Translations under genes and position numbers: made by a program
Shown: piece after piece, positions 17,284 to 25,819 of the stretch
Position numbering within the stretch: the stretch's first letter is position 1
How the letters are laid out: each line of letters starts with the position of its first letter
Notes under the pieces: generated by a model
The model's database searches: none
What the model was told of the DNA's origin: nothing
Seen by the model: the letters and a program-made list of their open reading frames with translations, nothing else
Assembly: GCF_005144585.1 (NCBI RefSeq)
Contig: NZ_SSMQ01000035.1
Coordinates: 1 to 64,000 of the forward strand
Length of the DNA stretch: 64,000 bases
DNA from: Polyangium fumosum
GTDB lineage: Bacteria; Myxococcota_A; Polyangia; Polyangiales; Polyangiaceae
Direction: 5' to 3'

Positions 17284-18042
17284 CTACTCGCTCTTCGGGC
17301 TCGCTTGCCGGGTCGTCCGCCGCGATCGCACGGCTTCCCGGGCCAGCGTGTCCGCGCGTTCGTTCCCGCGGACGCCCGAATGTCCAGGGACGTACTCGAG
17401 CCGCGTTTTGCTGCGCTTCAGGGCATCTTTGACCTCGGCCACGAGGTCCGTGTTGGCCTTCGCCTTCCAGCCCTTCTGGAGCACGCCGATCGCGTACTGG
17501 CTGTCCGTGCGGACGAGCAGGGATTTCCCCGTGTCCGCGACGGCTTCCACGGCCCGCAAGATCGCCGTCAGCTCCGCGATGTTGTTCGTTCCGTTGCCGA
17601 GATACTCGCTGATCTCGATCCGCCGATCTCCATCTTCCACCAGCACCCCGAGCCCCGCCGGCCCCGGATTGCCGGTGCAAGCGCCGTCCGCGTAGGCGAC
17701 GACCTGCCCCTCCGCAGGTGGCGGCGCCGCGTCATGCGCGGCCTTCGCGGCGGCTTTGCGCTCCTCGGACGTCGTCGCCTTGGCCCGGCTCGTCCCCGCG
17801 GACTTCGTCGCGCCCTTGGCCTCGCCTTCTTTTTTCTCGACGGCTTCGGCCTCCCCACACGCGTCGTCCGGCAAGAGCTCGCCCGGGACCACCTTCAGGT
17901 TGTCCTCGCGTGCTCCGTACTTCCGCCCGTCGTTCGGCTTGTACCGGATCTCCACACGACCGCCGTCCGAGACCAGGCGGCCTGCCTCGTCGGCCTTCGC
18001 ATACACCTTTTGCCCGCGCAGGAGCGCTCGTACCCACGGCAC
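17284..18042 (-). CDS. rnhA: Ribonuclease HI with N-terminal extension
   Basis: The C-terminal half of this 252-aa protein is an RNase HI domain with the DEDD residues: YADGACTGNPG, NNIAELTAIL, VRTDSQYAIGVL and GHSGVRGNERAD. It cuts the RNA strand of RNA-DNA hybrids. The first 60 residues (RGQKVYAKADEAGRLVSDGG, RYKPNDGRKYGA) form a separate basic module, joined by an Ala/Lys-rich linker. The GTG start at 18042 has AAGGTG upstream; the open frame runs further but lacks coding character. It heads a tight minus-strand operon with the iPGM-like and kinase-like genes. Confidence 0.85.
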   Translation of the reverse strand: MPWVRALLRGQKVYAKADEAGRLVSDGGRVEIRYKPNDGRKYGAREDNLKVVPGELLPDDACGEAEAVEKKEGEAKGATKSAGTSRAKATTSEERKAAAKAAHDAAPPPAEGQVVAYADGACTGNPGPAGLGVLVEDGDRRIEISEYLGNGTNNIAELTAILRAVEAVADTGKSLLVRTDSQYAIGVLQKGWKAKANTDLVAEVKDALKRSKTRLEYVPGHSGVRGNERADTLAREAVRSRRTTRQASPKSE

Positions 18043-18150
18043 GCGCGCACCTTGGCACAGACCCCCGCCCTGACGAAAGCAATCGTCATCGGTTCCGTCA
18101 CGCCGTCGCCCCCGTGACAGCCGGCCCGGCCCGTTGTACACGCCCCCTTC

Positions 18151-18969
18151 GTGAACGAGAACGAAGACGTGCGACCCTTTTTTGCGCCTGGCCTCTTCGA
18201 GGGGCAGGTGGCCATCGTCACCGGCGGTGGCAGCGGCATCGGGCTCTCCGTGGCGCGGGAGCTCGGCCGGCTCGGCGCGAGCATCGTGATCTGCGGGCGA
18301 AAACCCGAGAAGATCGAGGCCGCGCTCGGCACGTTGCGCGAGGCGGGCCTCGCCGAGAGCCGCCTCCTCGGCTTGCCTTGTGACATCCGTGAGCCTGCGC
18401 AGATCGAGGCGTTCGTCCGCGCCGCGATGGAGCGCTTCGGCCGCGTCGACATCCTCGTGAACAACGCGGGCGGCCAGTTCCCGAGCCCCGCCGAGCAGAT
18501 CTCGCCGCGTGGCTTCGAGGCCGTCGTCCGCAACAACCTGAACGGCACGTTCTACATGACCCGCGAGGTCGCGAACGTGGCCATGATCCCGCAAAAGCGC
18601 GGCCGCATCGTCAACGTCACGGCGATGGTCGTCCGCGGGTTCCCGGGCATGGCGCACACCGGCGCCGCGCGCGCGGGCGTCGAGAACCTCACGCGCACGC
18701 TCGCGGTCGAGTGGTCCTCGCATGGAATCCGGGTCAATGCGGTCGCGCCGGGCACGATTCGTTCGAGCGGCACGGCGCAATATGGCGACGGGATGCTCGA
18801 GGTCGCGCGCAAGGCGACGCCCTTGAAGCGCCTCGGCGGCGTGGACGAGGTCGCGCGTGTGGTCGTGTTCCTCGCCAGCGAGCGCAACGATTTCATCACG
18901 GGCGCGGTGATCCCGATCGACGGGGGCGCCTCGCTCTGGGGCGACATCTGGCCGATCTCCGACCCCTAG
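18151..18969 (+). CDS. SDR oxidoreductase, trans-2-enoyl/2,4-dienoyl-CoA reductase-like
   Basis: The 272-aa protein has the Rossmann motif TGGGSGIG (24-31), NNAG (104-107) and NNLNGTFYMTREV. The sequence AHTGAARAGVENLTRTLAVEW, followed by GIRVNAVAPGTI, matches peroxisomal trans-2-enoyl-CoA and 2,4-dienoyl-CoA reductases better than classical SDRs. As in dienoyl reductases the usual YxxxK is not present at its normal place (it reads TxxxR). It probably uses NADPH to reduce an unsaturated acyl-CoA in fatty-acid metabolism. The start is GTG. It is divergent from the RNase H operon and the next gene begins 1 nt after its stop. Confidence 0.8.
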   Translation: MNENEDVRPFFAPGLFEGQVAIVTGGGSGIGLSVARELGRLGASIVICGRKPEKIEAALGTLREAGLAESRLLGLPCDIREPAQIEAFVRAAMERFGRVDILVNNAGGQFPSPAEQISPRGFEAVVRNNLNGTFYMTREVANVAMIPQKRGRIVNVTAMVVRGFPGMAHTGAARAGVENLTRTLAVEWSSHGIRVNAVAPGTIRSSGTAQYGDGMLEVARKATPLKRLGGVDEVARVVVFLASERNDFITGAVIPIDGGASLWGDIWPISDP

Positions 18970-18970
18970 C

Positions 18971-21238
18971 GTGAACGCCGGCGATCCCCATACCTCCCCG
19001 GGGGGAGGAGCTCCCGAGAGCCCGCGGCCCGCGCCCGAAGCGCTCCCGTCCGCGCCCGCGGCGCCCGTGCCCGCGGCGCCCGTGCCCGCGCCTGCACCCA
19101 GGACAAACTATTTTCGCGCCGCCTACGCGTGGTGCCGCGAATACGTCCTCGGGTACGACCCCGGGTTTTTCTGGGTCCTCGCGCCTTTCATCCTGCTCTG
19201 CATGGTGCTCTATACCCGGGCGCCCACGACGAACTACATCTTCGACGAGCAGGAAGCGCTCCTCGCGAACCCGTACGTCAACGCGACCGGGGGCTTGCGC
19301 TACATCGACGCCATCTTCCGCGATTTCTGGGGCTTGCCGCCCGATCGCAGCGTCGGCTCGTATCGCCCGGTCCCCAATTTCCTGTGGCGCGCGCTCTGGG
19401 CCATCTCCAAGCAGCCCTTCTTTCACCATTTCTACAACGTCCTCTTCCACGCCGTGAACGGCGCGCTCCTCTCGCTCGTGACCTTCCGGATCACGCGCAG
19501 GCGGGGCACGGCCTATCTCGCCGGCGCGATCTTCGTCTCCGCCGCCATTCTCACCGAGGCCGTGAGCGGCATCGTCGGCATCGCCGACGTCTTCGGCGGC
19601 ATGGGCGCCCTCCTCGCCGTGCTCGCGCTCGCGCTCCCGGGCTGGCTCATGCCCGCGGGCGTCTTTTTCGCCCTCCTGTTTGGCCTCTTCAGCAAGGAGA
19701 GCGCGGTCGTCTGCGTCCCGCTCGTCCCCTTCGCCGCGCTCGTCTTCGCGCCGCACCTGCACCCCGAGCGCCCCGCGCGGATCCTCCGCACCACGGCCGC
19801 GCTCGTCGCCTCCGTCTTCGCGTTTGTCCTGTACGTCGAGCTGCGCAAACGCTGGTTCCCTTCGCCGACGCCGGCGGAGCTGCTCGAACCCTTGCCCGAG
19901 GGGGCCTCGCAGCTCTCGCGAGCCGCGCGCGCCTTCCTCCTCTGGTTCCACCAGGCGCCGCTCCCGCGCGACCCGCTGAACAACCCGCTCGCCGAGGTTG
20001 ATCTCCCGCACCGCGTCGCCGGCGCCCTCCGCGTCTACTTTCGTGGCCTCGTGCAGGTCGTTTTTCCGCGCACCCTGAGCGGTGATTACTCGTTCCCGCA
20101 GGAGCCCGCGCCCGATCGCCTGGTGTTCCCCGAGAGCGTGCTCGGCGGCCTCTTCTTGATCGGGCCGCCCCTCGCGGGGATCGTCGCGTGGATCGTCGGC
20201 GTCGTCCGGGAGCGCGCGGCGCGCAAGGAGATCGTGCGGCTCGGGCTCGCCGGACCCACGGCGCCGGGCCGCCCTCGGCTCGCCGTCGTCGCGGCTGTCC
20301 TCTTTGCGCTCGCGCCCGCGCTCGTGGCCATCGAAGTCTTCGTCCTTCGGCCGCGCGGGATCTCGCTCACCTTGCGCGGGTTTTCCTGGGCCATCCTGGC
20401 CGTGCCCATCTTCGCGATCTCGCTCGGCCTCTTCGCCGAGGGCACGCGCGGCGTGGTCCCGCCCGACGCGCCCGAGGCCCCGCGTCCGCTCGGGCGCGCG
20501 GGGCTCGCGCTCGTGGCGGTGGGCCTCGTCTGGCTCGTCGGGAGTTATTTCCCGCACTCGAACATCCCGGTCGTCCTGCCGACCGTGCGGGCCGAGCGAT
20601 TCTGGTATTTCCCGGTCATCGGCACCTCGCTCGTGCTCGCGGTCGCCTTCGCGGCGGTGCACGAGCGCCTGTCGAAGCGCCCGCGCCTCCGCTTCGTGGT
20701 CCCGGCCGTGTTCGTGGCGTTTTTCGTGTTCCAGTGCGTCAAGGCCTACACACACGCCATGGATTACCGCTCGGACCTCACGTTCTGGGAGGCGACGAAG
20801 GACGCGGTGCCGATGTCGGCGAAGGCGCACCTCAATTTTTCCGTCATGAAGGGCGCGCGCCAGGACATGGAGACGCGCCTCGCCGAGAGCCGGAAGGCGC
20901 TCGAGCTCGCGCCCGACTGGGCCATGGCGCACGTGTATACCGGCGACACGCTTTGCCGCATGGGCCGACCGGACGAGGCGTGGCCCCATTACGAGATCGG
21001 CTTTGGCAAGGGCGCGAACGAGATCGGGCTCCTCGCGCTCGGGCTTCAGTGCCTTTACGACGTGAAGAAGCTGAAGGAGCACGAGGACGCCCTGCGCGCG
21101 CTCGCGGAGGAGCACCCCGGGACCTGGCTCGCGTACCTCGCGATCGACACGCTCGACAACGGCGAGAAACACGGCGGCGTCGATCCGAAGCACCGCCCGC
21201 GCTCCTACAACGAAGGGCCGAAGGACAACGCCGAATAA
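18971..21238 (+). CDS. TMTC-like GT-C membrane protein with C-terminal TPRs
   Basis: This 755-aa protein has an Ala/Pro-rich N-terminus, about eleven membrane helices and a C-terminal tetratricopeptide part (ALELAPDWAMAHVYTGDTLC, GRPDEAWPHYEIGF). The first luminal loop YIFDEQEALLANPYVN and the segment RPVPNFLWRALW follow the layout of TMTC-type O-mannosyltransferases, in which an acidic loop near helix 1 binds the lipid-linked sugar. It may glycosylate exported proteins, with the TPRs recruiting substrate. The GTG start is only 1 nt past the SDR stop, implying one transcript. A strong terminator follows. Confidence 0.75.
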   Translation: MNAGDPHTSPGGGAPESPRPAPEALPSAPAAPVPAAPVPAPAPRTNYFRAAYAWCREYVLGYDPGFFWVLAPFILLCMVLYTRAPTTNYIFDEQEALLANPYVNATGGLRYIDAIFRDFWGLPPDRSVGSYRPVPNFLWRALWAISKQPFFHHFYNVLFHAVNGALLSLVTFRITRRRGTAYLAGAIFVSAAILTEAVSGIVGIADVFGGMGALLAVLALALPGWLMPAGVFFALLFGLFSKESAVVCVPLVPFAALVFAPHLHPERPARILRTTAALVASVFAFVLYVELRKRWFPSPTPAELLEPLPEGASQLSRAARAFLLWFHQAPLPRDPLNNPLAEVDLPHRVAGALRVYFRGLVQVVFPRTLSGDYSFPQEPAPDRLVFPESVLGGLFLIGPPLAGIVAWIVGVVRERAARKEIVRLGLAGPTAPGRPRLAVVAAVLFALAPALVAIEVFVLRPRGISLTLRGFSWAILAVPIFAISLGLFAEGTRGVVPPDAPEAPRPLGRAGLALVAVGLVWLVGSYFPHSNIPVVLPTVRAERFWYFPVIGTSLVLAVAFAAVHERLSKRPRLRFVVPAVFVAFFVFQCVKAYTHAMDYRSDLTFWEATKDAVPMSAKAHLNFSVMKGARQDMETRLAESRKALELAPDWAMAHVYTGDTLCRMGRPDEAWPHYEIGFGKGANEIGLLALGLQCLYDVKKLKEHEDALRALAEEHPGTWLAYLAIDTLDNGEKHGGVDPKHRPRSYNEGPKDNAE

Positions 21239-21263
21239 GTCCCAGGGCCTTCGAAACGAGAAA

Positions 21264-21295
21264 CCCCGCCTCGGCTGGACCGAGGCGGGGTTTTT
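21264..21295. terminator. Bidirectional rho-independent terminator
   Basis: CCCCGCCTCGG (21264-21274) pairs with CCGAGGCGGGG (21280-21290) around a 5-nt loop. It is flanked by AAA on the left and TTTTT on the right, so it can end transcripts from both the TMTC-like gene and the convergent metalloprotease gene. Confidence 0.9.
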
Positions 21296-21324
21296 CCTTT
21301 TATCCGACGATCAGACGGAGAGGA

Positions 21325-22254
21325 TCACTTGTTCTTGCGGTACGTGGCCCACTGGGCCTGCATCCGCGAGCTCTGGCCCTCGGTGAAGGTGTTCATGCAG
21401 GCGTCGTCGGTGTAGTCCATGAAGTTCAGGATGGGATCGACGCCCGAAATGGCCGCGCAGCTGTCGCGGCCCGTCGGGCAGCCGTACGCGGCCGATTTCT
21501 CGGCCGGCGTGTCGGCGACGCCGTCGCCGCCGGTGCTGGCGTTCTTCGCGCAGCCACCCTGGAACGTGTGGTAGAGGCCCATCCAGTGGCCGACCTCGTG
21601 CGTGCCCGTGTCGCCGAGGTTGTACGGCACCGCGGAGCCGCCGGGGACCGACGAGAAGAGGAGGACGACGCCGTCATCCTTCGGGTTGCTCGTGTAGCTC
21701 GAGGGGAACGTCGCCCAGCCGAGCAGGCCGCCGCCCGGGTTCGAGCTGTAGACGTTGAGGTCGTCCGCCGAGCCCTGGCGGAGGGCCGTCTTCATGTTCT
21801 TCTCCGCCGTCGTGCCCGGGCCCGCCGTGTACCACGTGCTGTTCGTCGTGCGGTCGACGCTGACGAGGTTGAAGCTCACGCCCCAGGGCGCGTACGCGGC
21901 ATTGAGGACCTTGATCTGGTCGTCGATCTGGCTCTGCGGGATATCGCCGTTCGAGATGCCCGTCCCCTTGTTGATGACGTGCCAGTAGACGGGGATGGTC
22001 GCGCCGACGCTGACGTTGAGGTTGTCCTTCCAGGGAGCGAGCTGCTCGAACTCGGCCTCGAGCTTGGCGAACTCCTCCGCTGTCAGCTCCTTCGTGCCGC
22101 AGGTGCGCACGACGGGCACGCCGGCGGCTTCCGTCTCGCCCCCGACATCCACGCCCTCGCCGATCTCGCTCGAGTCGGCGCTGCAGCCCGCGCCGAGCAG
22201 CGCGAAGGCGGAGAAGAGACCCCCGAGAATGACCGTGTACTGAAGATTGCGCAT
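21325..22254 (-). CDS. M43-family zinc metalloprotease, secreted lipoprotein
   Basis: The 309-aa product begins [12 protein letters not shown] at an ATG with AAGGAGAG upstream. Its signal peptide ends in a lipobox, LGAGC (Cys24). The catalytic site [11 protein letters not shown] (219-229) gives three zinc ligands and the general base, and [11 protein letters not shown] (277-287) is the Met-turn of metzincin-like pappalysins. Cysteines in GGCAKN, YGCP, DSCAA and DACM probably form the usual disulfides. It would degrade extracellular protein, fitting a predatory lifestyle. The transcript ends at the shared terminator. Confidence 0.9.
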   Translation of the reverse strand: MRNLQYTVILGGLFSAFALLGAGCSADSSEIGEGVDVGGETEAAGVPVVRTCGTKELTAEEFAKLEAEFEQLAPWKDNLNVSVGATIPVYWHVINKGTGISNGDIPQSQIDDQIKVLNAAYAPWGVSFNLVSVDRTTNSTWYTAGPGTTAEKNMKTALRQGSADDLNVYSSNPGGGLLGWATFPSSYTSNPKDDGVVLLFSSVPGGSAVPYNLGDTGTHEVGHWMGLYHTFQGGCAKNASTGGDGVADTPAEKSAAYGCPTGRDSCAAISGVDPILNFMDYTDDACMNTFTEGQSSRMQAQWATYRKNK

Positions 22255-22293
22255 GCGGCTCTCCTTGTGCTGTCGGAAAAAAAGGACCCACGC

Positions 22294-22323
22294 AATGTAC
22301 AGGGCGCGCACCGTTTTATTCAA
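22294..22323 (-). promoter_or_regulatory. Putative sigma-70-type promoter of the metalloprotease gene
   Basis: On the minus strand TTGAAT and TACATT are separated by 18 nt. The -10 element ends about 40 nt before the ATG, leaving a short leader that contains the AAGGAGAG ribosome site. Confidence 0.4.
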
Positions 22324-22391
22324 GTGAAATCGATTCGAAATCGACGCCATGCCGGGGCGCGTAATGACGCGTCCGGTATCAAAAGCAATCA

Positions 22392-22406
22392 AATTGTAAA
22401 ACAATT
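22392..22406. promoter_or_regulatory. Putative operator, perfect inverted repeat AATTGT-N3-ACAATT
   Basis: A 6+3+6 palindrome in an AT-rich pocket about 140 nt upstream of the metalloprotease start. Size and spacing suit a dimeric helix-turn-helix regulator. No regulator gene is adjacent. Confidence 0.35.
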
Positions 22407-22625
22407 GGCCGCGGCGCTTGCGGAGGGGAGCCCACGTCCGCCTGGGGCGTGACGCGTAAATATCCGAAGCAGCGGATAATTTGGTCCAGCTTCGTCAATC
22501 GCGGCGCTGCTGGCATGGGCCGCGTCACACGCTCAACGGTGCAATTGCAAATGAATTACAACGGTCTGTTCGCCGCGGCGCCACTTCGGCCGGCATGTGG
22601 TCATTCCTATGACCACGGCATTCAA

Positions 22626-23759
22626 TCAACGGTGGCAGAATATTCCAGTGTTGGCGCTGTATACGACGGCGTCGAGCCGATGCTCCGGACGCACGAGACC
22701 GAGCTCCGGCGCCCCGAGGTCGACCTCGATCTCGCCCCCGACATCCGAGAACCCGCACGCCCGCGCCCCGAGCTCGGATCCGATTCGCCAGAGCGCCTCG
22801 GCCGGCGTCCGCCCCGCCGCATCCTGGGTCCGCAAGGCGATGCGCTTGCCCGTGCGCAGCCGCTCGCCGAGATCCACGCACCGAAGATCCTCGAGCGGCG
22901 CCGTCATGACGTGGCTGTCGATCCCCGTGCAAAGCAAGGCACCCGCGTCCACGAGCGCCGTCACGTCCGGCAGTCCATCGCCGAGATCCCGCTCCGTCGT
23001 CGGGCACAAGCAAACGAATGCGCCCGCCTCGCCGAGGAGCCGCGCCTCGTGCGGCGCGAGGTGCGTCGCGTGCACCGCCACGAAGCGCGGCGAGAGCACG
23101 CCCCGGTCGGCGAGGAGCTCGACCGGTCGTTTCCCCGTCTCGGCGAGGCACGCCGTGATCTCCGCGGGCTGCTCGGCCACGTGCGCGTGCAGCATCATGC
23201 CGCGCGCCTCGGCGAACGCCGCGATCGGCCCGAGCCAATCGGGCGGGACCGCGCGCACGCTGTGCGGCGCGACGCCGATCCGCACATCGGGGTCCTGCGC
23301 CCATCGCGCGGCGAGTGTCTCGATGTCGGCGAGCGAGCGATCGAGGTCCGCATCGGAAAACCTGCGCTGCGCCCCCTCGGGCGGCTTCCCGGCGCCCGCG
23401 CGCGTGTAAATCACGCGGAGCAGCGCGATGCGGAGCCCCTCGGCCTTCGCCGCGCGGATCACCTGATCGGCGAGCACGACGCGATCGTCGTAGGGCACTC
23501 CGCCCGGCTGGTGATGCACGTAGTGGAACTCGCCCACCGTGCGCACGCCCGCGCGGTAGAGCTCGCGGTACGCGACGCGCGCGATCGCGTGGATGCTCTC
23601 CGGCGTGAGCGTGTCCGCGAGCGTGTACATCGAGGTCCGCCAGGACCAGAAGTCGTCCGTGCCCGTGGGGCCGGGCCGCTGCGCGTCGCCCCGCATCGCG
23701 CGCTGGAAGGCGTGGGAATGCGCGGTCGCAAGGGCGGGCAGGAGAAACCTCTCGTTCAT
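22626..23759 (-). CDS. Formimidoylglutamate deiminase-like amidohydrolase (HutF family), short N-terminus
   Basis: The 377-aa protein matches the HutF barrel: ATAHSHAFQRAMRG (metal-binding HSH at 14-16), FWSWRTSMY, FHYVHHQPGG, MLHAHVAEQP, AVHATHL and TGIDSHV. HutF converts N-formimidoyl-L-glutamate to N-formyl-L-glutamate in histidine breakdown. Typical members have about 50-60 residues before the first His motif, forming part of a beta-sandwich; here the ATG is only 14 residues before it, with GAGG upstream. It could be a trimmed active form or a relative with another substrate. It lies 37 nt downstream of the sulfatase pair; no other hut gene is in the window. Confidence 0.75.
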   Translation of the reverse strand: MNERFLLPALATAHSHAFQRAMRGDAQRPGPTGTDDFWSWRTSMYTLADTLTPESIHAIARVAYRELYRAGVRTVGEFHYVHHQPGGVPYDDRVVLADQVIRAAKAEGLRIALLRVIYTRAGAGKPPEGAQRRFSDADLDRSLADIETLAARWAQDPDVRIGVAPHSVRAVPPDWLGPIAAFAEARGMMLHAHVAEQPAEITACLAETGKRPVELLADRGVLSPRFVAVHATHLAPHEARLLGEAGAFVCLCPTTERDLGDGLPDVTALVDAGALLCTGIDSHVMTAPLEDLRCVDLGERLRTGKRIALRTQDAAGRTPAEALWRIGSELGARACGFSDVGGEIEVDLGAPELGLVRPEHRLDAVVYSANTGIFCHR

Positions 23760-23796
23760 GAGCGCCTCGTCGCGAGCGTCACGCGCGCACTGCGAT

Positions 23797-25806
23797 TCAT
23801 TTGCCCCAGTTGACCTTGGGGCGACCGGGCGGGGTGACGTTCGGCATCACATGGTAGAGCGAGCGCGCGAAGAGCGGCAGCGATCCACACGCGGCCTCGC
23901 CGAGGTTCTTCTCTTCGTCGGGATCGGTGCGCAGATCGAAGCAGTGGTACTCGGCGTCCCACTCGCGCGCCTGCACCTTGAGCGGCCCCTGCATCGCGCC
24001 CCAGTTGCGGAACGCGCACTCCCACACGCCCGTGCAGTTCGTGAGCGGCACGGGCTCGATCGTCCGCTCGGGCCGCGTGAGCGGGTGGCCGATCATGCGG
24101 CGCCGGAAGGGCACGAGCGCAGGGTCGTCCCATACGCCGAGGAGATCGAGGAACGTGGGCGCGAGGTCGAGGTGGTAGACGTACGCGTGCTCGGCCGCGC
24201 GGATGCTCGCCTCTTCCTCCGGCGCGAGCGTGCCCGCGGGCGCGTCGATCCACGTCGGCACGCGGATCTCCTCCTCGTAGAGCGAGCTCGTGTGCCCCAT
24301 CTGCCAGTGCTCGCGGAACGACTCGCCGTGATCGGACGTGTACACGACGACCGTGCGCGCGCCTTTGTCGGTCTCGCGCACGTGCCGGAGCAGCTTGCCC
24401 ACGGCCATGTCCGACAGGTACACGACGTTCTTGTAGTAGTTCAGGAACTGGTCGTTGAGCTCGGGCGCGTTCTTGAAGACCGCCGGCTGGAACGGCGCGT
24501 GTTTCTCATCGTAGACGTAGGGGTAGTGCACGTTCGAGTAGTGCACGACGGCGAAGAAGGGCTCTTCGAGCTCGCCGAACTCCTCGATCACGCGCTCGGT
24601 GAGCAGCGCGTCGTACGCGCCCGCGTCGAGATCCGCCATCGTGTCGAGGTGCGTCGCGACCGCGAAATGGCTCGCGGGGATGTCTTGCACGTAGAGCCGC
24701 GCGTTGCCGAAGATGAGGTTCTGGCTCGTCCAGTACGCCGTGTCCCAGCCCGCCGCGGCCGCGTACTCCCAGAGCAGCGGCACCGAATGCAAGACGGCGC
24801 GTGGCTCGGTCGGGCGCACGCCGGACCAGATGTTCGAGATGGAGATCGCCGTCGTCGAGTCGTGCGCGTGCATCTCGTGGAGGGGCATGCGGTTCGGCAC
24901 GGCCTCGTTCGAGAAGGGCGTCGCGCAGTCGCCGGCAGGGTCGTAGGCGACGCAGGACACGTCGGCGCGCTGGCTCTCTTGCAGCACGAGCAGCACGTTG
25001 CGCGGCCGCTTCGGCTTCGCGGAGAGCTTCGGCACGGGCTCGGGGCGCCGGCGCTCGACGCGTAGATCGGGCGAGTCGTTCGTGAGGTCGAGGTTCTCCT
25101 TCACCGTCGCCGTGACGCCGTGGAAGTAGAGGAGATCCGGCGGCGACGACATGACGACGCGGTAACTGACGGGCGTCTTCACCGCGAGGACGAGCACGGC
25201 CGGGACGAGGATCGGCGCGACGAGCCGCGGGATCCGACGCGGTCGTACGAACCTCCGCGCGAAGACGAGCATGCCGATCGAGGCCGCGATCGCGAGCACG
25301 ACCTCGAAGAGCAGGCTCGGTCGGGCGAGCGGGAGGTAGCCGTAGAGCGAGTGCGCGACCGACTTCGAATGGATCTGCCCGTCGAGCGTGAGGTACGTGT
25401 TCCACTGCCTGTGGAACGCGCCCTCGACGCCGAGCGCGACCGAGAAGAGCAGGACGAAGAGCCCGCCCACGGCGACGCGGAAGACCCCGCGGGCGCGCGA
25501 GGCCACGTAGAGCAAGACGGCCCAGAAGACGAAGCTCTCGCAGAGCCCCGCGAGGTAGCCGAGCCGATGCCACCGATCGAGCCGCAGCAGGTGATCGTGC
25601 CGGCGCAGGAGGTCCGTGGCGAGCACCCAGAGCATCGGCGTGAGCAGCGCGAGGAACCCGATCCACCTGCGCCGCCGCCTCCGCTGCTTGCGCCGCTGCC
25701 CCGCGGGTCCGAGCTGTTTCTTCGCCTTGCGCTTGCCGGGCTTCGTCGTCGCCGCCGTCGCCGTGGTCGCGGCGGGCCCAGGGCTCCCTTCGGTCACGTC
25801 CGTCAC
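23797..25806 (-). CDS. Membrane sulfatase-family protein (LtaS/phosphoethanolamine-transferase type), copy 1
   Basis: The 669-aa protein has a basic N-terminus, five predicted membrane helices and a periplasmic alkaline-phosphatase-fold domain from about residue 290. Visible metal and nucleophile motifs are NVLLVLQESQRADV, DSTTAISI (likely catalytic Thr) and VVYTSDHGESFREH. It lacks the CxPSR motif of true sulfatases and resembles lipoteichoic-acid synthase or phosphoethanolamine transferase architecture, so it may move a phospho-group from lipid to an envelope glycan. It is a paralogue of the gene immediately upstream, 13 nt away. The GTG start has no clear ribosome site. Confidence 0.8.
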   Translation of the reverse strand: MTDVTEGSPGPAATTATAATTKPGKRKAKKQLGPAGQRRKQRRRRRRWIGFLALLTPMLWVLATDLLRRHDHLLRLDRWHRLGYLAGLCESFVFWAVLLYVASRARGVFRVAVGGLFVLLFSVALGVEGAFHRQWNTYLTLDGQIHSKSVAHSLYGYLPLARPSLLFEVVLAIAASIGMLVFARRFVRPRRIPRLVAPILVPAVLVLAVKTPVSYRVVMSSPPDLLYFHGVTATVKENLDLTNDSPDLRVERRRPEPVPKLSAKPKRPRNVLLVLQESQRADVSCVAYDPAGDCATPFSNEAVPNRMPLHEMHAHDSTTAISISNIWSGVRPTEPRAVLHSVPLLWEYAAAAGWDTAYWTSQNLIFGNARLYVQDIPASHFAVATHLDTMADLDAGAYDALLTERVIEEFGELEEPFFAVVHYSNVHYPYVYDEKHAPFQPAVFKNAPELNDQFLNYYKNVVYLSDMAVGKLLRHVRETDKGARTVVVYTSDHGESFREHWQMGHTSSLYEEEIRVPTWIDAPAGTLAPEEEASIRAAEHAYVYHLDLAPTFLDLLGVWDDPALVPFRRRMIGHPLTRPERTIEPVPLTNCTGVWECAFRNWGAMQGPLKVQAREWDAEYHCFDLRTDPDEEKNLGEAACGSLPLFARSLYHVMPNVTPPGRPKVNWGK

Positions 25807-25819
25807 GTCTTTGATTCGT

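Larger units (their letters stand above)
22255..22625. other. AT-richer regulatory interval upstream of the metalloprotease
   Basis: About 370 bp with lower GC than its surroundings and no gene. It contains a putative promoter for the metalloprotease, a direct repeat of GAAATCGA near 22325-22345, and a perfect inverted repeat AATTGT-AAA-ACAATT (22392-22406) that looks like a regulator-binding site. The HutF-like gene ends at its right edge. Confidence 0.6.

Noticed and set aside
15007-18117. 1036-codon plus-strand frame across the kinase, iPGM-like and RNase H genes
   Set aside because: It crosses three genes with good family matches on the other strand. Low-complexity Arg/Pro/His composition marks it as a GC-bias artefact.
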